Source: Acidobacteriota bacterium (GTDB taxonomy: Bacteria; Acidobacteriota; Terriglobia; Acidiferrales; UBA7541). From it: DNA of 64,000 nt. Location of the stretch: positions 58,534 through 122,533 of the forward strand of contig QHYE01000006.1 of NCBI GenBank assembly GCA_003224055.1, read 5' to 3'. Below the pieces are notes generated by a model. The model saw only the letters and a list, made by a program, of their open reading frames with translations. It was not told the DNA's origin and did no database searches. Every line of letters begins with the position of its first letter. Position 1 is the stretch's first letter. Below, piece by piece: positions 35,523 through 44,626 of the stretch. The position numbers were made by a program, and so were the translations under genes.

Positions 35523-36528
35523 GTTTTGCCTCTAACTCTTTGATGCGCGCCGCGAGTGCCGGGAGCTGTCCATACCACGCGTAGAGCTCCTTGAACTTTT
35601 CCAGGGGACGAGCGGGCGTGCCCCAGACAGTCTCGCCCGTTCGAATCGTTTTTCCTCCGAGGATGCCGCTCTGTCCGCCGATCACCGAATTATCTTCCAA
35701 TTTGCAGCGCTCGCCGAAACCGGCTTGCCCTCCCACGACGATGTGCTTGCCAAAGGTGCAAGAACCGGACAATCCCGCCTGCGCGGCAATCACGGTGTGC
35801 GCGCCAACCTGGCAGTTGTGGCCAATGTGGACCAGGTTGTCCAGCTTCACGCCTTCCGCGATGCGCGTATCGTCGAGCGAGCCGCGGTCGATCGTGGTGT
35901 TCGCCCCGATTTCGACGTCGTCACCAATCTCCACGATTCCGGCTTGCGGAAATTTCCAGTATTTGCCTTCGCCCGGCGCGTAACCAAAACCGTCCGCGCC
36001 GATCACCGCGCCGGAATGAATCTCCACGCGATGGCCGACGCGCACGCCGGCGTAAAGCGTGACGCGCGGATGAATTCGGCAATTTTCACCGACCCAGCAT
36101 CCCGGTCCGATCACGGAGTGCGCGCCGATTTGCGTGCCTGCCCCAACATGCGCGTCTTCGCCGATCACAACGTACGGACCGATGCTGACGCCCGGTGAAA
36201 TCCTCGCCAGGGGTGCAACAATGGCTGTCGCATGGATTCCTGTGGCGATCGGTGGGCGACCGAGCAACAATTCCGCCGCCTTCGCGAACGCTACTTTCGG
36301 ATGCGGAGTGCGCAGCACCGTCTTTCCGGGCAACGCTACGCCCTCGCCGGCAATCGCGCAGAGCGCGGCGGAAGCTGCAGCGCGAGCGGCATGCTTCGCC
36401 CTTTCCACGTAGATCAAATCGCGCGCTCCAGCCCTTTCGGGCGACGCGACACCTGCCACTTCCAAGCTGCCATCGCCTTCGAGCGTGGCGGCAAGAGATT
36501 CCGCTAATTCCTTCGCCGTTCGTTTCAT
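35509..36528 (-). CDS. lpxD: UDP-3-O-acylglucosamine N-acyltransferase LpxD
   Basis: About 339 residues. It transfers an acyl chain from acyl carrier protein to the amine of UDP-3-O-acylglucosamine, the third step of lipid A synthesis. The N-terminal uridine-binding domain (about 1-100: [22 protein letters not shown]) precedes a left-handed beta-helix of hexapeptide repeats (about 105-310) with [25 protein letters not shown], then [10 protein letters not shown] and [17 protein letters not shown], where the last contains the catalytic His. The C-terminal helix (about 315-339) is normal. ATG at 36528 is favoured over 36531 because GAGG lies 6 nt before it. It sits in an operon with lpxL upstream and the MobB-like gene downstream. 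Confidence 0.96.
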   Translation of the reverse strand: MKRTAKELAESLAATLEGDGSLEVAGVASPERAGARDLIYVERAKHAARAAASAALCAIAGEGVALPGKTVLRTPHPKVAFAKAAELLLGRPPIATGIHATAIVAPLARISPGVSIGPYVVIGEDAHVGAGTQIGAHSVIGPGCWVGENCRIHPRVTLYAGVRVGHRVEIHSGAVIGADGFGYAPGEGKYWKFPQAGIVEIGDDVEIGANTTIDRGSLDDTRIAEGVKLDNLVHIGHNCQVGAHTVIAAQAGLSGSCTFGKHIVVGGQAGFGERCKLEDNSVIGGQSGILGGKTIRTGETVWGTPARPLEKFKELYAWYGQLPALAARIKELEAKLGAK

Positions 36529-36536
36529 CATCAGCC

Positions 36537-37445
36537 TCACGAAAAATCGTAGACGGGTGGCTCGCCTTTCGGCCGGACACTCCACCTGCCATGCACCCAA
36601 ACCCATTGATCCGGATATTTCCGAATAATGTCTTCAATTACCTTCGTGAAACGCTGCATATTTTCCCGGATGTCGCGCTCCGCATCTCCCGTTCGAATCA
36701 GTTCCATTGCTGGCTCAAACCTTAATCGATACTTTCCGATGCTCTCATCCCAAACTGCATAGCCGGGCACCACGGCCGCATCGGTGTGCAGAGCCACACG
36801 GGCGATGCCGGTGGTGGTGCTCGCGGACTTCCCGAAAAAATCTACAAAAACGGCTTCATCCAGCATGGTGTTCTGATCCGCCAGGACTCCGATGGTGCCG
36901 GCGTCCTTTAGAATCTTTAGCATCACGCGCGCCGATTCATTCTTGAAAATCGCCCTGTTCCCTGAAGTGCAGCGGTAACTATTCACCAGAGCATCGATTC
37001 GCTGATTGTCCAGCGGCCGCGCCATGAAATGGAGCGGGTAGCCATAGAGAGCGTGGGCAAAAGAAGAGAGCTCCCACGCTCCGATATGCCCCGTCAGAAT
37101 GAGGACACCCTTGCCCTGCTTTCGACCGTCGACGAAATTCTCGTTGCCGTCGAGCACGACGATTTCTTCGATATCTTCCCTTGAATACTTCGGAAACCGC
37201 GCAAACTCGGCGGCCATCCATCCCAGATTGCGCACCATACCCCGGATTACGGCATCGCGTTGGGCCTTAATCCACTCCGGGAACGCAATGCGTAGATTCG
37301 TCTCGGCGGTTTTCCTAAGTTTCGGCGACAGCGCGTACAAAATGCCGGCCACTCTTGCGGCGAGCCGCCGTGCCAAGGGCCTGGGCAGAAACCCTAGCCC
37401 CTTCAAGAGGAGCCAGACCGTCGCATATTCGAGCCAATCCTTCAT
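36537..37445 (-). CDS. Lipid A biosynthesis acyltransferase (LpxL/HtrB family)
   Basis: A 302-residue inner-membrane acyltransferase of the lysophospholipid/lauroyl acyltransferase family, which adds secondary acyl chains to lipid A. An N-terminal hydrophobic helix ([15 protein letters not shown]) anchors it. The catalytic HX4E motif is HIGAWE in [19 protein letters not shown], followed by [11 protein letters not shown] and the block [22 protein letters not shown], all standard for HtrB/LpxL-type proteins. QWVWVHGRW ends the domain. ATG at 37445 is chosen by alignment with family length; upstream in-frame sequence is not protein-like. It precedes lpxD by 8 bp and is divergent from the glycosyltransferase gene. 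Confidence 0.92.
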   Translation of the reverse strand: MKDWLEYATVWLLLKGLGFLPRPLARRLAARVAGILYALSPKLRKTAETNLRIAFPEWIKAQRDAVIRGMVRNLGWMAAEFARFPKYSREDIEEIVVLDGNENFVDGRKQGKGVLILTGHIGAWELSSFAHALYGYPLHFMARPLDNQRIDALVNSYRCTSGNRAIFKNESARVMLKILKDAGTIGVLADQNTMLDEAVFVDFFGKSASTTTGIARVALHTDAAVVPGYAVWDESIGKYRLRFEPAMELIRTGDAERDIRENMQRFTKVIEDIIRKYPDQWVWVHGRWSVRPKGEPPVYDFS

Positions 37446-37540
37446 TAGGTGACCAAGTTCTCGTGAGTTTGCCGCAGAGCGACAGTATGCAAGAGGTCCG
37501 TCGCAGGAAGATAGTGGTTCAATGTTAGACTCAGCTTTCC

Positions 37541-39211
37541 GTGACCGAAACAACCGCTCCCATCGCTGTGGACCAGCGCACCAGCACCGCCGCCCGCATC
37601 GGCTGGGCGATTCTGATTCTCGCAACGCTGTATATCTGCTATTTCAGTCATCTTGGGGCGATTGGTTTTGTGGGGCCGGATGAACCACGTTATGCGTGGA
37701 TTGCGCGGGACATGGCGGAGACGGGCGATTGGGTTACTCCGCGGCTGTATGGAAAACCGTGGTTCGAAAAGCCGCCGCTCTTTTACTGGGGCGCGGCGCT
37801 GTGTTTCAAATTTTTCGGCGTGAGCGAAGCGGCGGCACGATTGCCCAGCGCTATTTCCGCCTTGCTCGCTACTCTCGCGCTGGCCTGGCTCGCGTTCCGC
37901 CTTTATGGAGCAGAAACCACGCGCTGGCTGCTGCTTCTCCTGCCTACCACTGTCGGAATGATCGGTTTTTCGCACGCCGCCGCGACAGACATGCCCTTCA
38001 GCGCGATGCTCACGATTGCCATGGTGTGCGCCGCGGTCGTGCTGGGCCTCACGCGAAGCGAAAAATCTCCCGTCCTTCCGCTAGCACCGTGGCTTGCCTG
38101 GGTCCTGTTCGGGTTTTTTCTCGGGCTCGCGGTTCTCGCGAAAGGCCCTGCGGGCATCATTCTCGTGGGCGGCGCTGTCTTTTTCTGGGCGCTCTTCACC
38201 AAGCGCTGGCGCGACGCCTTCCGGCTGTTTCATCCCGTCGCGCTCGCCTCGTTTTTTGCGACGGCCCTGCCCTGGTACATCTTGTGCGCCCGGCGCAGTC
38301 CCGACTTCTTCCGCATCTTCATCGTCGAGCACAATTTCAAGCGCTACCTGACGCCCGAATTCCAACACATCCAGCCTTTCTGGTATTACGTCCCGATTCT
38401 GCTTCTCGCTTTCCTCCCCTGGACGCTTGGATTCCTCGTTTGGTTTTCCAAGAGCAAGCAAATAGACAAGGGGCCAGTTGCGGTTGGGCAGCGAAATTCC
38501 TTCTTCCTCAGTTTTGGGCTCTTTCCTCTGCTTTTTTTCAGCATTTCGCGTTCGAAGTTGCCAGGATACATATTGCCCGCAATGGCCCCTCTCACCTGCC
38601 TGCTTGTAGCCCGAGTCGCAGAAGCAGTCCACCTGAACAACCGCAATAAACAAATGACGCTTCTGCTTCTTGCGCTGACTTCGTTGGGGCTGGGCATTGC
38701 CGGCGAGCAATTTGCCTCCCATCGAATTCTCGGGCAGGATATCCTTCCGGCCCCATGGACCGGCGCAGTCTGGTTACCACTCCTTTTCGCCGGTGTCGTT
38801 GCAGCCATCTTCGTGGGCCTTCGCCGAGATATCGTGTCGCTCTGCGTACTACAGGTTGGCGTGCTTCTCGCGATCTTGGGTCTCGCCCGTGGCTTGGTTC
38901 GAATGGATTCTCAATTGTCGGCGAGGGGCGTAATCGAAGTCGCACATGTTCCATTGCAATCCGCTCCAGCCAACAAACTCTTCGTGCACGACCTAACTCG
39001 CGGAATGCGGTACGGCCTAAACTTCTATCTCCGTCGTGAAATCCCGCAATGGAGGCAAGAATCTAAGGTAGGAGGATTGGTATTCACATCATTGAAAGGA
39101 CAGCAAGAGCTGAAGGCAGCTGGTTATTCCTGCAAGCAGCATATCGTCTACCCTGCTGCAATCCTCTGCGATGAAAAGCGTGACGATTCTAGCGGACAGC
39201 CTTCCCCGTAG
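37541..39211 (+). CDS. ArnT/PMT-like membrane glycosyltransferase
   Basis: A 556-residue GT-C enzyme with about 11-12 transmembrane helices. The first periplasmic loop holds GPDEPRYAWIARDMAETGDW, with the catalytic DE and the family's motif, then LYGKPWFEKPPLFYW as in ArnT (lipid A aminoarabinose transferase) and related undecaprenyl-phosphate-sugar-dependent transferases. RLPSAISALLATL begins the helical bundle. GTG at 37541 is used as start. It is divergent from lpxL-lpxD, so transfer of a sugar to lipid A is a good guess, but no arn genes are present, so the donor is unknown. The 3' third (from about 38450) is slightly AT-richer. It overlaps the convergent hydrolase by 23 bp. Confidence 0.85.
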   Translation: MTETTAPIAVDQRTSTAARIGWAILILATLYICYFSHLGAIGFVGPDEPRYAWIARDMAETGDWVTPRLYGKPWFEKPPLFYWGAALCFKFFGVSEAAARLPSAISALLATLALAWLAFRLYGAETTRWLLLLLPTTVGMIGFSHAAATDMPFSAMLTIAMVCAAVVLGLTRSEKSPVLPLAPWLAWVLFGFFLGLAVLAKGPAGIILVGGAVFFWALFTKRWRDAFRLFHPVALASFFATALPWYILCARRSPDFFRIFIVEHNFKRYLTPEFQHIQPFWYYVPILLLAFLPWTLGFLVWFSKSKQIDKGPVAVGQRNSFFLSFGLFPLLFFSISRSKLPGYILPAMAPLTCLLVARVAEAVHLNNRNKQMTLLLLALTSLGLGIAGEQFASHRILGQDILPAPWTGAVWLPLLFAGVVAAIFVGLRRDIVSLCVLQVGVLLAILGLARGLVRMDSQLSARGVIEVAHVPLQSAPANKLFVHDLTRGMRYGLNFYLRREIPQWRQESKVGGLVFTSLKGQQELKAAGYSCKQHIVYPAAILCDEKRDDSSGQPSP

Positions 39212-40127
39212 CGGGCAACTTCAGCAGGAAAAATGAGACGACGCGGTTTTCGTAGGTGCGCTTATCGTCATCGTTCAAGCCGACAAAATTTCCGTGGGCA
39301 ATGATGGCCTGCTCGCGCGGCTCGGGGGCCTTCAAGAAAAGTTGAAGGGTAGCCGCGGCGAGCTCCGGGTCGTCGAGCGCTTGAATGTAGAGCGTGGGGA
39401 CACCGGCCAAAGTGATCAGCTTCCGCGAGAGCGGCGGATCATCGCGGTGTTTGTAGTTCAAGAATTCAAAGCTGAGCTCGGCGGAGCGCACCATAAACGG
39501 AAACCCGCCCAGGCCGTTCCGCTCGACGCCGACTTTCACCATCTGACTTGGTTCGTCGTAGACAGAATCCAGAACCAGGGCGCGTATGCGCTTGTCGTTT
39601 TCCGCAGCACCCAACGCCGCGTAGGCGCCGAGGTTATAGCCCCAAACACCGAACCGTTGAGGGTCCACATCGCTCCGCGCAGCTAACGTCTCGATCGCCG
39701 CGCGCAGCTCGTCGGCCTCGCGGTAGCCAAGCGTAGTGAGCCCTGGGTTTCCGCCATGTGCCGCAAAATCAAAAACAAAAGCGTTGTACTGATGATCCTG
39801 CAGGGCGGAAACGAGCGTCAACAGCTCGCCGCGGCTCGATTCGTATCCGTGACACAAGAGGATGGTCGGCGCGCCGCGCAGTCCGGGGAAAAACCAGCCC
39901 TCCCGGGATCCCAGCCCCGGCACGATAAACGAAATAATTTCCGGCCGGCCCGGAAAGCTGGCCATGTTGATTTCGCTGCTGGTGCGCTGCGGCTTCACAA
40001 TGCGGTACACGAGGAAACCGGCAATGGCCGTGGTGGCGAGCACCGCAAAAAACACCACCGCCAGCAGGGCCATCAATAGCTTCGTGTACCAGCGGGATGG
40101 GTAGCGAAATTCGTAAAGGATCTGCAT
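39189..40127 (-). CDS. Membrane-anchored alpha/beta-hydrolase with Asn at the nucleophile position
   Basis: A 312-residue protein with one N-terminal helix (about 17-41) and an alpha/beta-hydrolase domain outside the cytoplasm or facing it. The fold is clear: ILLCHGYESSRGE is the oxyanion strand, FDFAAHGGNPG follows, and the nucleophile elbow is in RFGVWGYNLGAYAALGAAE. The elbow reads G163-Y-N165-L-G167, so the expected Ser of GxSxG is Asn. The acid residue may be in ALDDPELA and the His in IIAHGNFV, but without the Ser normal hydrolysis is doubtful. It is convergent with and overlaps the glycosyltransferase gene end by 23 bp. It may be a pseudo-hydrolase or bind a ligand. Confidence 0.83.
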   Translation of the reverse strand: MQILYEFRYPSRWYTKLLMALLAVVFFAVLATTAIAGFLVYRIVKPQRTSSEINMASFPGRPEIISFIVPGLGSREGWFFPGLRGAPTILLCHGYESSRGELLTLVSALQDHQYNAFVFDFAAHGGNPGLTTLGYREADELRAAIETLAARSDVDPQRFGVWGYNLGAYAALGAAENDKRIRALVLDSVYDEPSQMVKVGVERNGLGGFPFMVRSAELSFEFLNYKHRDDPPLSRKLITLAGVPTLYIQALDDPELAAATLQLFLKAPEPREQAIIAHGNFVGLNDDDKRTYENRVVSFFLLKLPATGKAVR

Positions 40128-40353
40128 TCGTGGTCTGCGAAATTGGTCCAGCGGACGAAGCCGCTCATTCCTTCAACATTTGATACAGATACAGTAATCG
40201 CATCGTAGCATATTTCTTATGATGGCCCCGCGGAAGCGCTACGCTTTGTGTCGGGTTTTGTATCGCCTCCCGCGGGCCCGCACCGCAGGGTCCCGCCGGA
40301 ATCGGCTATGATAGACGCCGCGCTGCAGGGGCCGCGCTGCCCGCTACCTGTCC

Positions 40354-41286
40354 ATGAACATCGTCGATTTGCGCCAGACCACCGTCCGCCAGATTGAGCC
40401 GCTGCTCGAAGAAGAGGCCCGCCACTGGCACGACGAATTGCATTGGGACTACCGCGGTGCGCTCGAGCTGATCAAGCGCTTCCTGGACGCCCACGCGCTC
40501 GCCGGTTGCGTGGCGTTTGAAAACGGCTCAGCCGCCGGGTACTCGTTTTATGTCCTGGAAGAGCAAAAGGGACTGATCGGCGGGCTCTACGTTTCGTCAA
40601 AATTTCCGCAAACGGAGATCGGGCGCCGGTTGCTGGAAGAAATGCTCTTGTCCATGCGCGGGCTCCCGCATCTGGCGCGCATCGAAGCCCAATTGATGCC
40701 TTTCAGCGGCCCGGTGGACACGCCGCTGCTCGACCAAGGCTTTCGCCTGTATACACGGCAATTCATGCTGCTGGACTTGCAGAAGTTGCAGGAGACGAAG
40801 CCCGGGGCCTCGGCGGGCATGCGCCTGACGCGCTGGAGCGACCGTTACTTCGAGCCTTGTGCCAAGTTGATCTATTTGGCTTACGCGAATCACGTCGATG
40901 GCGAGATCAACGACCAGTACCGGAGCCGCGCGGGCGCGCTAAAGTTTTTGAAAAACATCATTCTGCTGCCCGGCTGCGGTCAGTTTGTACAGGGAGCCTC
41001 GTTCGTTCTGCATCAGCCCGGAAGCGATGAGCTTGTGGCCGCAGTATTAACGAGCGAAGTCTCTTCCGGCGTTGGGCACACCACGCAGATTTGCGTCCAG
41101 CCCGGCTATCAAGGCCACGGTCTCGGCCGCATGCTCATGCAAACTTCCGCGGAAGCGCTGCGCTCGATGAAATTCAGGGAATTGACGCTGACGGTCACGT
41201 CGGAGAATCACGCCGCCGTGCAATTGTACGAAAAGCTGGGCTTTCACACGATCAAGTCTTTTACCGCTGGCGTCTGGCCGCGCTGA
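40354..41286 (+). CDS. Tandem GNAT N-acetyltransferase
   Basis: A 310-residue protein with two GNAT-like halves. The N-terminal half (about 1-140) has a weak fold pattern (GGLYVSSKFPQTEIGRRLLEEML) and probably lacks catalysis. The C-terminal half (about 150-305) carries the acetyl-CoA motif CVQPGYQGHGLGRMLMQ and the ending LTLTVTSENHAAVQLYEKLGF, both standard. The acceptor could be a peptide, amine or small molecule; the sequence does not tell. It has its own 226-bp upstream gap after the divergent hydrolase gene. Convergent with the M28 peptidase. Confidence 0.85.
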   Translation: MNIVDLRQTTVRQIEPLLEEEARHWHDELHWDYRGALELIKRFLDAHALAGCVAFENGSAAGYSFYVLEEQKGLIGGLYVSSKFPQTEIGRRLLEEMLLSMRGLPHLARIEAQLMPFSGPVDTPLLDQGFRLYTRQFMLLDLQKLQETKPGASAGMRLTRWSDRYFEPCAKLIYLAYANHVDGEINDQYRSRAGALKFLKNIILLPGCGQFVQGASFVLHQPGSDELVAAVLTSEVSSGVGHTTQICVQPGYQGHGLGRMLMQTSAEALRSMKFRELTLTVTSENHAAVQLYEKLGFHTIKSFTAGVWPR

Positions 41287-41308
41287 TGACACGATTCGAA
41301 GCACGAGG

Positions 41309-42988
41309 TCACTTCACCGGAGTCAGACTTTGCTTCCGTGCCTGCTCGAATTCGTCGCCGGGCACCCACCCGGCAAGTTGTGGCAGCGTGGCGGCACTAA
41401 ACCCCAGCACGAACCCAAATCTTGCAATCACGGCATCGCCGGTGAAGTCCATTTCGGGTTTGTACTCGTCACTGGGCTGGTGGTAGCGGTGCTCCGTGTA
41501 ATCTTTGGCTTGGGCTTCGCCCCATTCGGCCGGGTGACCCACGAACTTGATTCCTTCATTGATGGAGAACGAGGGCACGCCCACGCGCGCGAGGCTAAAA
41601 TGGTCCGAGCGGTAATAATGCCCCGCTTCGGGCCGCGGATCCGGTCGAATGGCCAGGCCGAAGTCCTTCGCAGCCGCCTGCACCACCGGATAAAACGTGG
41701 TCCGCTCCGCGCCGCTTACTTCCACTTCCTCAGGAGTGCCTAATGGAGGGACATCATCAAAATTCAGATCGACGGATATTTTTCCCGGCGGAACGGGTGA
41801 ATGTTTTCCAAGATATTCAGAACCAAGCAAACCCTGCTCTTCGGCTGTCACGGATGCGAATAGAATCGATCGCTGCGGCGCCACTGGCGTTGCAGCCCAA
41901 ACGCGAGCGAGCTCCAGCAAAATCGCGCAACCTGTCGCATTGTCGTTTGCGCCATTATAAATTTTGTCGTCCGGCAGATTCGGATCGATTCCCAAGTGGT
42001 CATAGTGCGCGGTGTACAGCACGGCTTCTTTCCCAAGCACGGGTTCCGCACCCGGCAGCATCGCCAGCACGTTTCTCGATACAAAAGGCCGCAGCTTGCT
42101 CGCCACGTGCGCTTTCAAGCGCACAGGCAATTGCAGCGGCTTGAAATCCTTCATCTGCGCGCGCTGAAACATTTTGTCCAGGTCCAGCCCAACGAGTCCG
42201 ACGACCCTTCGCGCAACCTCCAGCTGAATCCACGAAGCCGCTTGCAGCTTTGGCGTGTCATCGCGTTTCAGGTAGGAGCGCTCGGTCCCCCACGAATTCC
42301 GCACTACCTCCCATCCATAACTCGCCAGGTCCGTTCGATGAATGATCAGCGTGGCCACGGCTCCGCGCCGGGCGGTCTCCTCGAACTTGTACGTCCACCG
42401 GCCGTAATACGTCATCGCCTTGCCTTTGAAAAAATCGGGATCGTCGGAGCTGGGTTCATTCACGAACAGCAACGCTACCTTGCCGTGCAGGTCCACCGTC
42501 TTGTAATCGTCCCAGTCGTACTCCGGCGCTTTGATTCCAAAACCGACAAAAACGATTGGCGCATCGATGTCCGCCGTTTCCGTCTGGCTCTCGTTGTTGG
42601 TCACAAAATCCGTCAGGTTTTTTGCTTCGAACGATTTGCCGCCGGCCTCGCTGAAACTGAATTTCGTCTCCGGGAGAGTTCCTACTCCGACCATCGGCAC
42701 ATTCTGATAAAACGTGCCATTATCCCCGGCAGGCTTCAAGCCGTAGGAAGCAAATTGTTTCGCAATGTAGTCCGCAGCAAGGTCGCCGCCGCGCTGCCCC
42801 GTTCCGCGCCCTTCCATTTCGTCGCTCGACAGGTATTTCACGTGCTCGCGGATTCTGTCCTTATCAATGATGGGCGGAGCTGCTGGCGTCGCAGCCTTCT
42901 TCCCCTGCGCGGCCGCGCGCTCCGTCATTTCCAATACCCAGACGCAAGCGAAAGTTGCCAGGAAAATAGTTAGGGCATATTTCTTCAC
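41309..42988 (-). CDS. Secreted M28-family metallopeptidase with PA domain
   Basis: A 559-residue exported zinc aminopeptidase. The signal peptide occupies about 1-28. A protease-associated (PA) insert lies about 150-290 (FVGFGIKAPEYDWDDYK and GKVALLFVNEP). The peptidase domain shows all zinc motifs: HYDHLG, NGANDNATGCA, the catalytic TAEEQGLLGSEY, NFDDVPP and the final RSDHFSLARVGVPSF. Members release N-terminal amino acids from peptides in the periplasm or outside. The start is GTG at 42988, with GAGGAG 5 nt before it. It is the third gene of the flippase-nrdR-peptidase transcript (25 bp after nrdR), though functions differ. Confidence 0.92.
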   Translation of the reverse strand: MKKYALTIFLATFACVWVLEMTERAAAQGKKAATPAAPPIIDKDRIREHVKYLSSDEMEGRGTGQRGGDLAADYIAKQFASYGLKPAGDNGTFYQNVPMVGVGTLPETKFSFSEAGGKSFEAKNLTDFVTNNESQTETADIDAPIVFVGFGIKAPEYDWDDYKTVDLHGKVALLFVNEPSSDDPDFFKGKAMTYYGRWTYKFEETARRGAVATLIIHRTDLASYGWEVVRNSWGTERSYLKRDDTPKLQAASWIQLEVARRVVGLVGLDLDKMFQRAQMKDFKPLQLPVRLKAHVASKLRPFVSRNVLAMLPGAEPVLGKEAVLYTAHYDHLGIDPNLPDDKIYNGANDNATGCAILLELARVWAATPVAPQRSILFASVTAEEQGLLGSEYLGKHSPVPPGKISVDLNFDDVPPLGTPEEVEVSGAERTTFYPVVQAAAKDFGLAIRPDPRPEAGHYYRSDHFSLARVGVPSFSINEGIKFVGHPAEWGEAQAKDYTEHRYHQPSDEYKPEMDFTGDAVIARFGFVLGFSAATLPQLAGWVPGDEFEQARKQSLTPVK

Positions 42989-43012
42989 GGATTCTCCTCA
43001 AGCCGGATGGGA

Positions 43013-43477
43013 CTATTTCTTGGCGCGATCCTTGAGCAAGCTCTTCAATTCGCTCATGAACTCCTGCACATCCTTGAAGTCCATGTACACCGACGCGAAC
43101 CGCACGTAGGCGACCTTATCCAGCTTTTTCAGCCGGTGCATAATCATTTCGCCGATCTCCGTCGTGGTCAGCTCGCGTTCGGTCGCTTCGTGGACCACGG
43201 CTTCAATCTCTTCCACGATGCCTTCCAGCTTCGGCGTGGCCACCGGGCGCTTCTCGCACGCTTTCAGCAGTCCCTGCAAAATCTTCTGCCGTTCGAAACG
43301 TTCGCGACGCCCGTCCTTCTTGATCACCATGTACGGGATCTCGTCGATCCGCTCATACGTGGTGAACCGCCGCCCGCACTTCAGGCATTCGCGCCGCCGG
43401 CGAATGGTGTCGCCGATGCGGCCTTCCCGCGAATCGATCACCTTGTCGTCAATATGCGCGCAAAAAGGACACTTCAC
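43013..43477 (-). CDS. nrdR: Transcriptional repressor NrdR
   Basis: A 154-residue regulator of ribonucleotide reductase genes. The N-terminal zinc ribbon uses Cys 3, 6, 31 and 34 (CPFC and CLKC), with the conserved DSREGRIGDTIRRRRECLKC core. An ATP-cone domain (about 49-139) senses dATP/ATP through VIKKDGRRERFERQKI. The size and motifs are exactly those of the family. Start is GTG at 43477, overlapping the upstream membrane-protein stop by 4 bp. The nrd genes it should control are not in the window; the TTCTTCCTGT-like NrdR boxes were not seen here. Confidence 0.95.
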   Translation of the reverse strand: MKCPFCAHIDDKVIDSREGRIGDTIRRRRECLKCGRRFTTYERIDEIPYMVIKKDGRRERFERQKILQGLLKACEKRPVATPKLEGIVEEIEAVVHEATERELTTTEIGEMIMHRLKKLDKVAYVRFASVYMDFKDVQEFMSELKSLLKDRAKK

Positions 43478-44568
43478 GGGGCTGATTCTCCTTGCCGGGC
43501 GGCACCTTCAACCGCGGCTTCTTTCTCGTGTTCCGCCATCTCGCGCAATTTCCCCAGGGAAAAGCCCTCGTGAACCAACAGCGGCACGCCTGCCAGGCTG
43601 CATGCCGCGAACGTAATCAGCCACAGCACAATCGACGCTGCCGCTGCCGGTTCACTTTCTACTCCAAAAATCGCCGTATACGCAAGGAACGATGCCACCT
43701 GCGACCCGCCGCCCACGCCCGGCAGTTGCACGGCCGAACCCACCAGCGTAAACGCCATCACCAGCATGCCATCGCCTATATTGATCCTGCCGAGCGCCCC
43801 ACCGAAACTATGCGAAACCCAAAGATAAACCAGCAACACCAGAAACCAGTGCGCCACGGAGTAGGCGATCGACAACGTCAAATCTTTCCCGCTCCGTATC
43901 GTCTGCACTCCGCGCGCAAACCCAAGCAGCATCCCTGCGACGCTAGCGCGCCATCCGTGCCCGTTCAGCCATCCTTGCAGCCTTCGTTCCAGAAGAGCCG
44001 TGCCGTGCAGCCGCAGGTAAACGAGAAAAGCGATGGCTCCAACCACCCCAGCAGAAAAAAACAAACCCGTCGTTCGGGCTGCAACTTCCAACCTGGTTGC
44101 TGCCCCACTCGAGTCCGCATTCGACTTGAAAAGAAGAAGCCCAATCGCTGCAATCACGGCCGCGCTGGCCAAATCGAATAGGCGTTCCAACACGTAGATC
44201 CCAAACATGCCTGAAACGGGCAGCTTCTCCTTCCGCGCCAGCAACAAAGGCCGCACCGGCTCTCCGGCACGCCCCAGCAGAAAAATCGCCGAAAATCCGG
44301 CCAAGGTCAGACCGTAAATCGTCGCGAGATGCGACGGCCCTAGATTTTGCTGAAAAACCTTCCACCGCAACGCACGAATCGCGTAACACCCGTAAATGGC
44401 AAGAACGGAAAGAATCAGAAGGAATGGATTGGCATTGCGGACGGCATGGAGCAGCTTTGTACCGCTGAAATCACCAAGATGCAGCATCCCGCTCGAACGG
44501 TAAACGACAAATCCCAGCAGCAGCAGCCCGATCAGGACGACAAGAAGCTTCCTCGATGATGTTTGCAT
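43474..44568 (-). CDS. Flippase-like membrane protein (UPF0104 / LPG synthase TM domain)
   Basis: A 364-residue integral membrane protein with about 8 helices, of the UPF0104/AglD-like family (lysylphosphatidylglycerol synthase transmembrane region). Visible: IRALRWKVFQQNL near residue 66, FLLGRAGEPVRPLLLARKEKLPVSGMFGIYVLERLFDL (read as the conserved RxGE-P-R-P and VxxxERxxD blocks), and PGVGGGSQVASFLAY near the end. These motifs define glycosyl-lipid or phospholipid flippase-related proteins. The catalytic aminoacyl-transferase domain is absent. It shares a transcript with nrdR (4-bp overlap), an arrangement likely due to compactness. Confidence 0.85.
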   Translation of the reverse strand: MQTSSRKLLVVLIGLLLLGFVVYRSSGMLHLGDFSGTKLLHAVRNANPFLLILSVLAIYGCYAIRALRWKVFQQNLGPSHLATIYGLTLAGFSAIFLLGRAGEPVRPLLLARKEKLPVSGMFGIYVLERLFDLASAAVIAAIGLLLFKSNADSSGAATRLEVAARTTGLFFSAGVVGAIAFLVYLRLHGTALLERRLQGWLNGHGWRASVAGMLLGFARGVQTIRSGKDLTLSIAYSVAHWFLVLLVYLWVSHSFGGALGRINIGDGMLVMAFTLVGSAVQLPGVGGGSQVASFLAYTAIFGVESEPAAAASIVLWLITFAACSLAGVPLLVHEGFSLGKLREMAEHEKEAAVEGAARQGESAP

Positions 44569-44626
44569 GCGCTGGCCAGCGTAGCGAGAGCCGCCATCTG
44601 CGTCAAGCTGTGCGGCGACAAATGAC

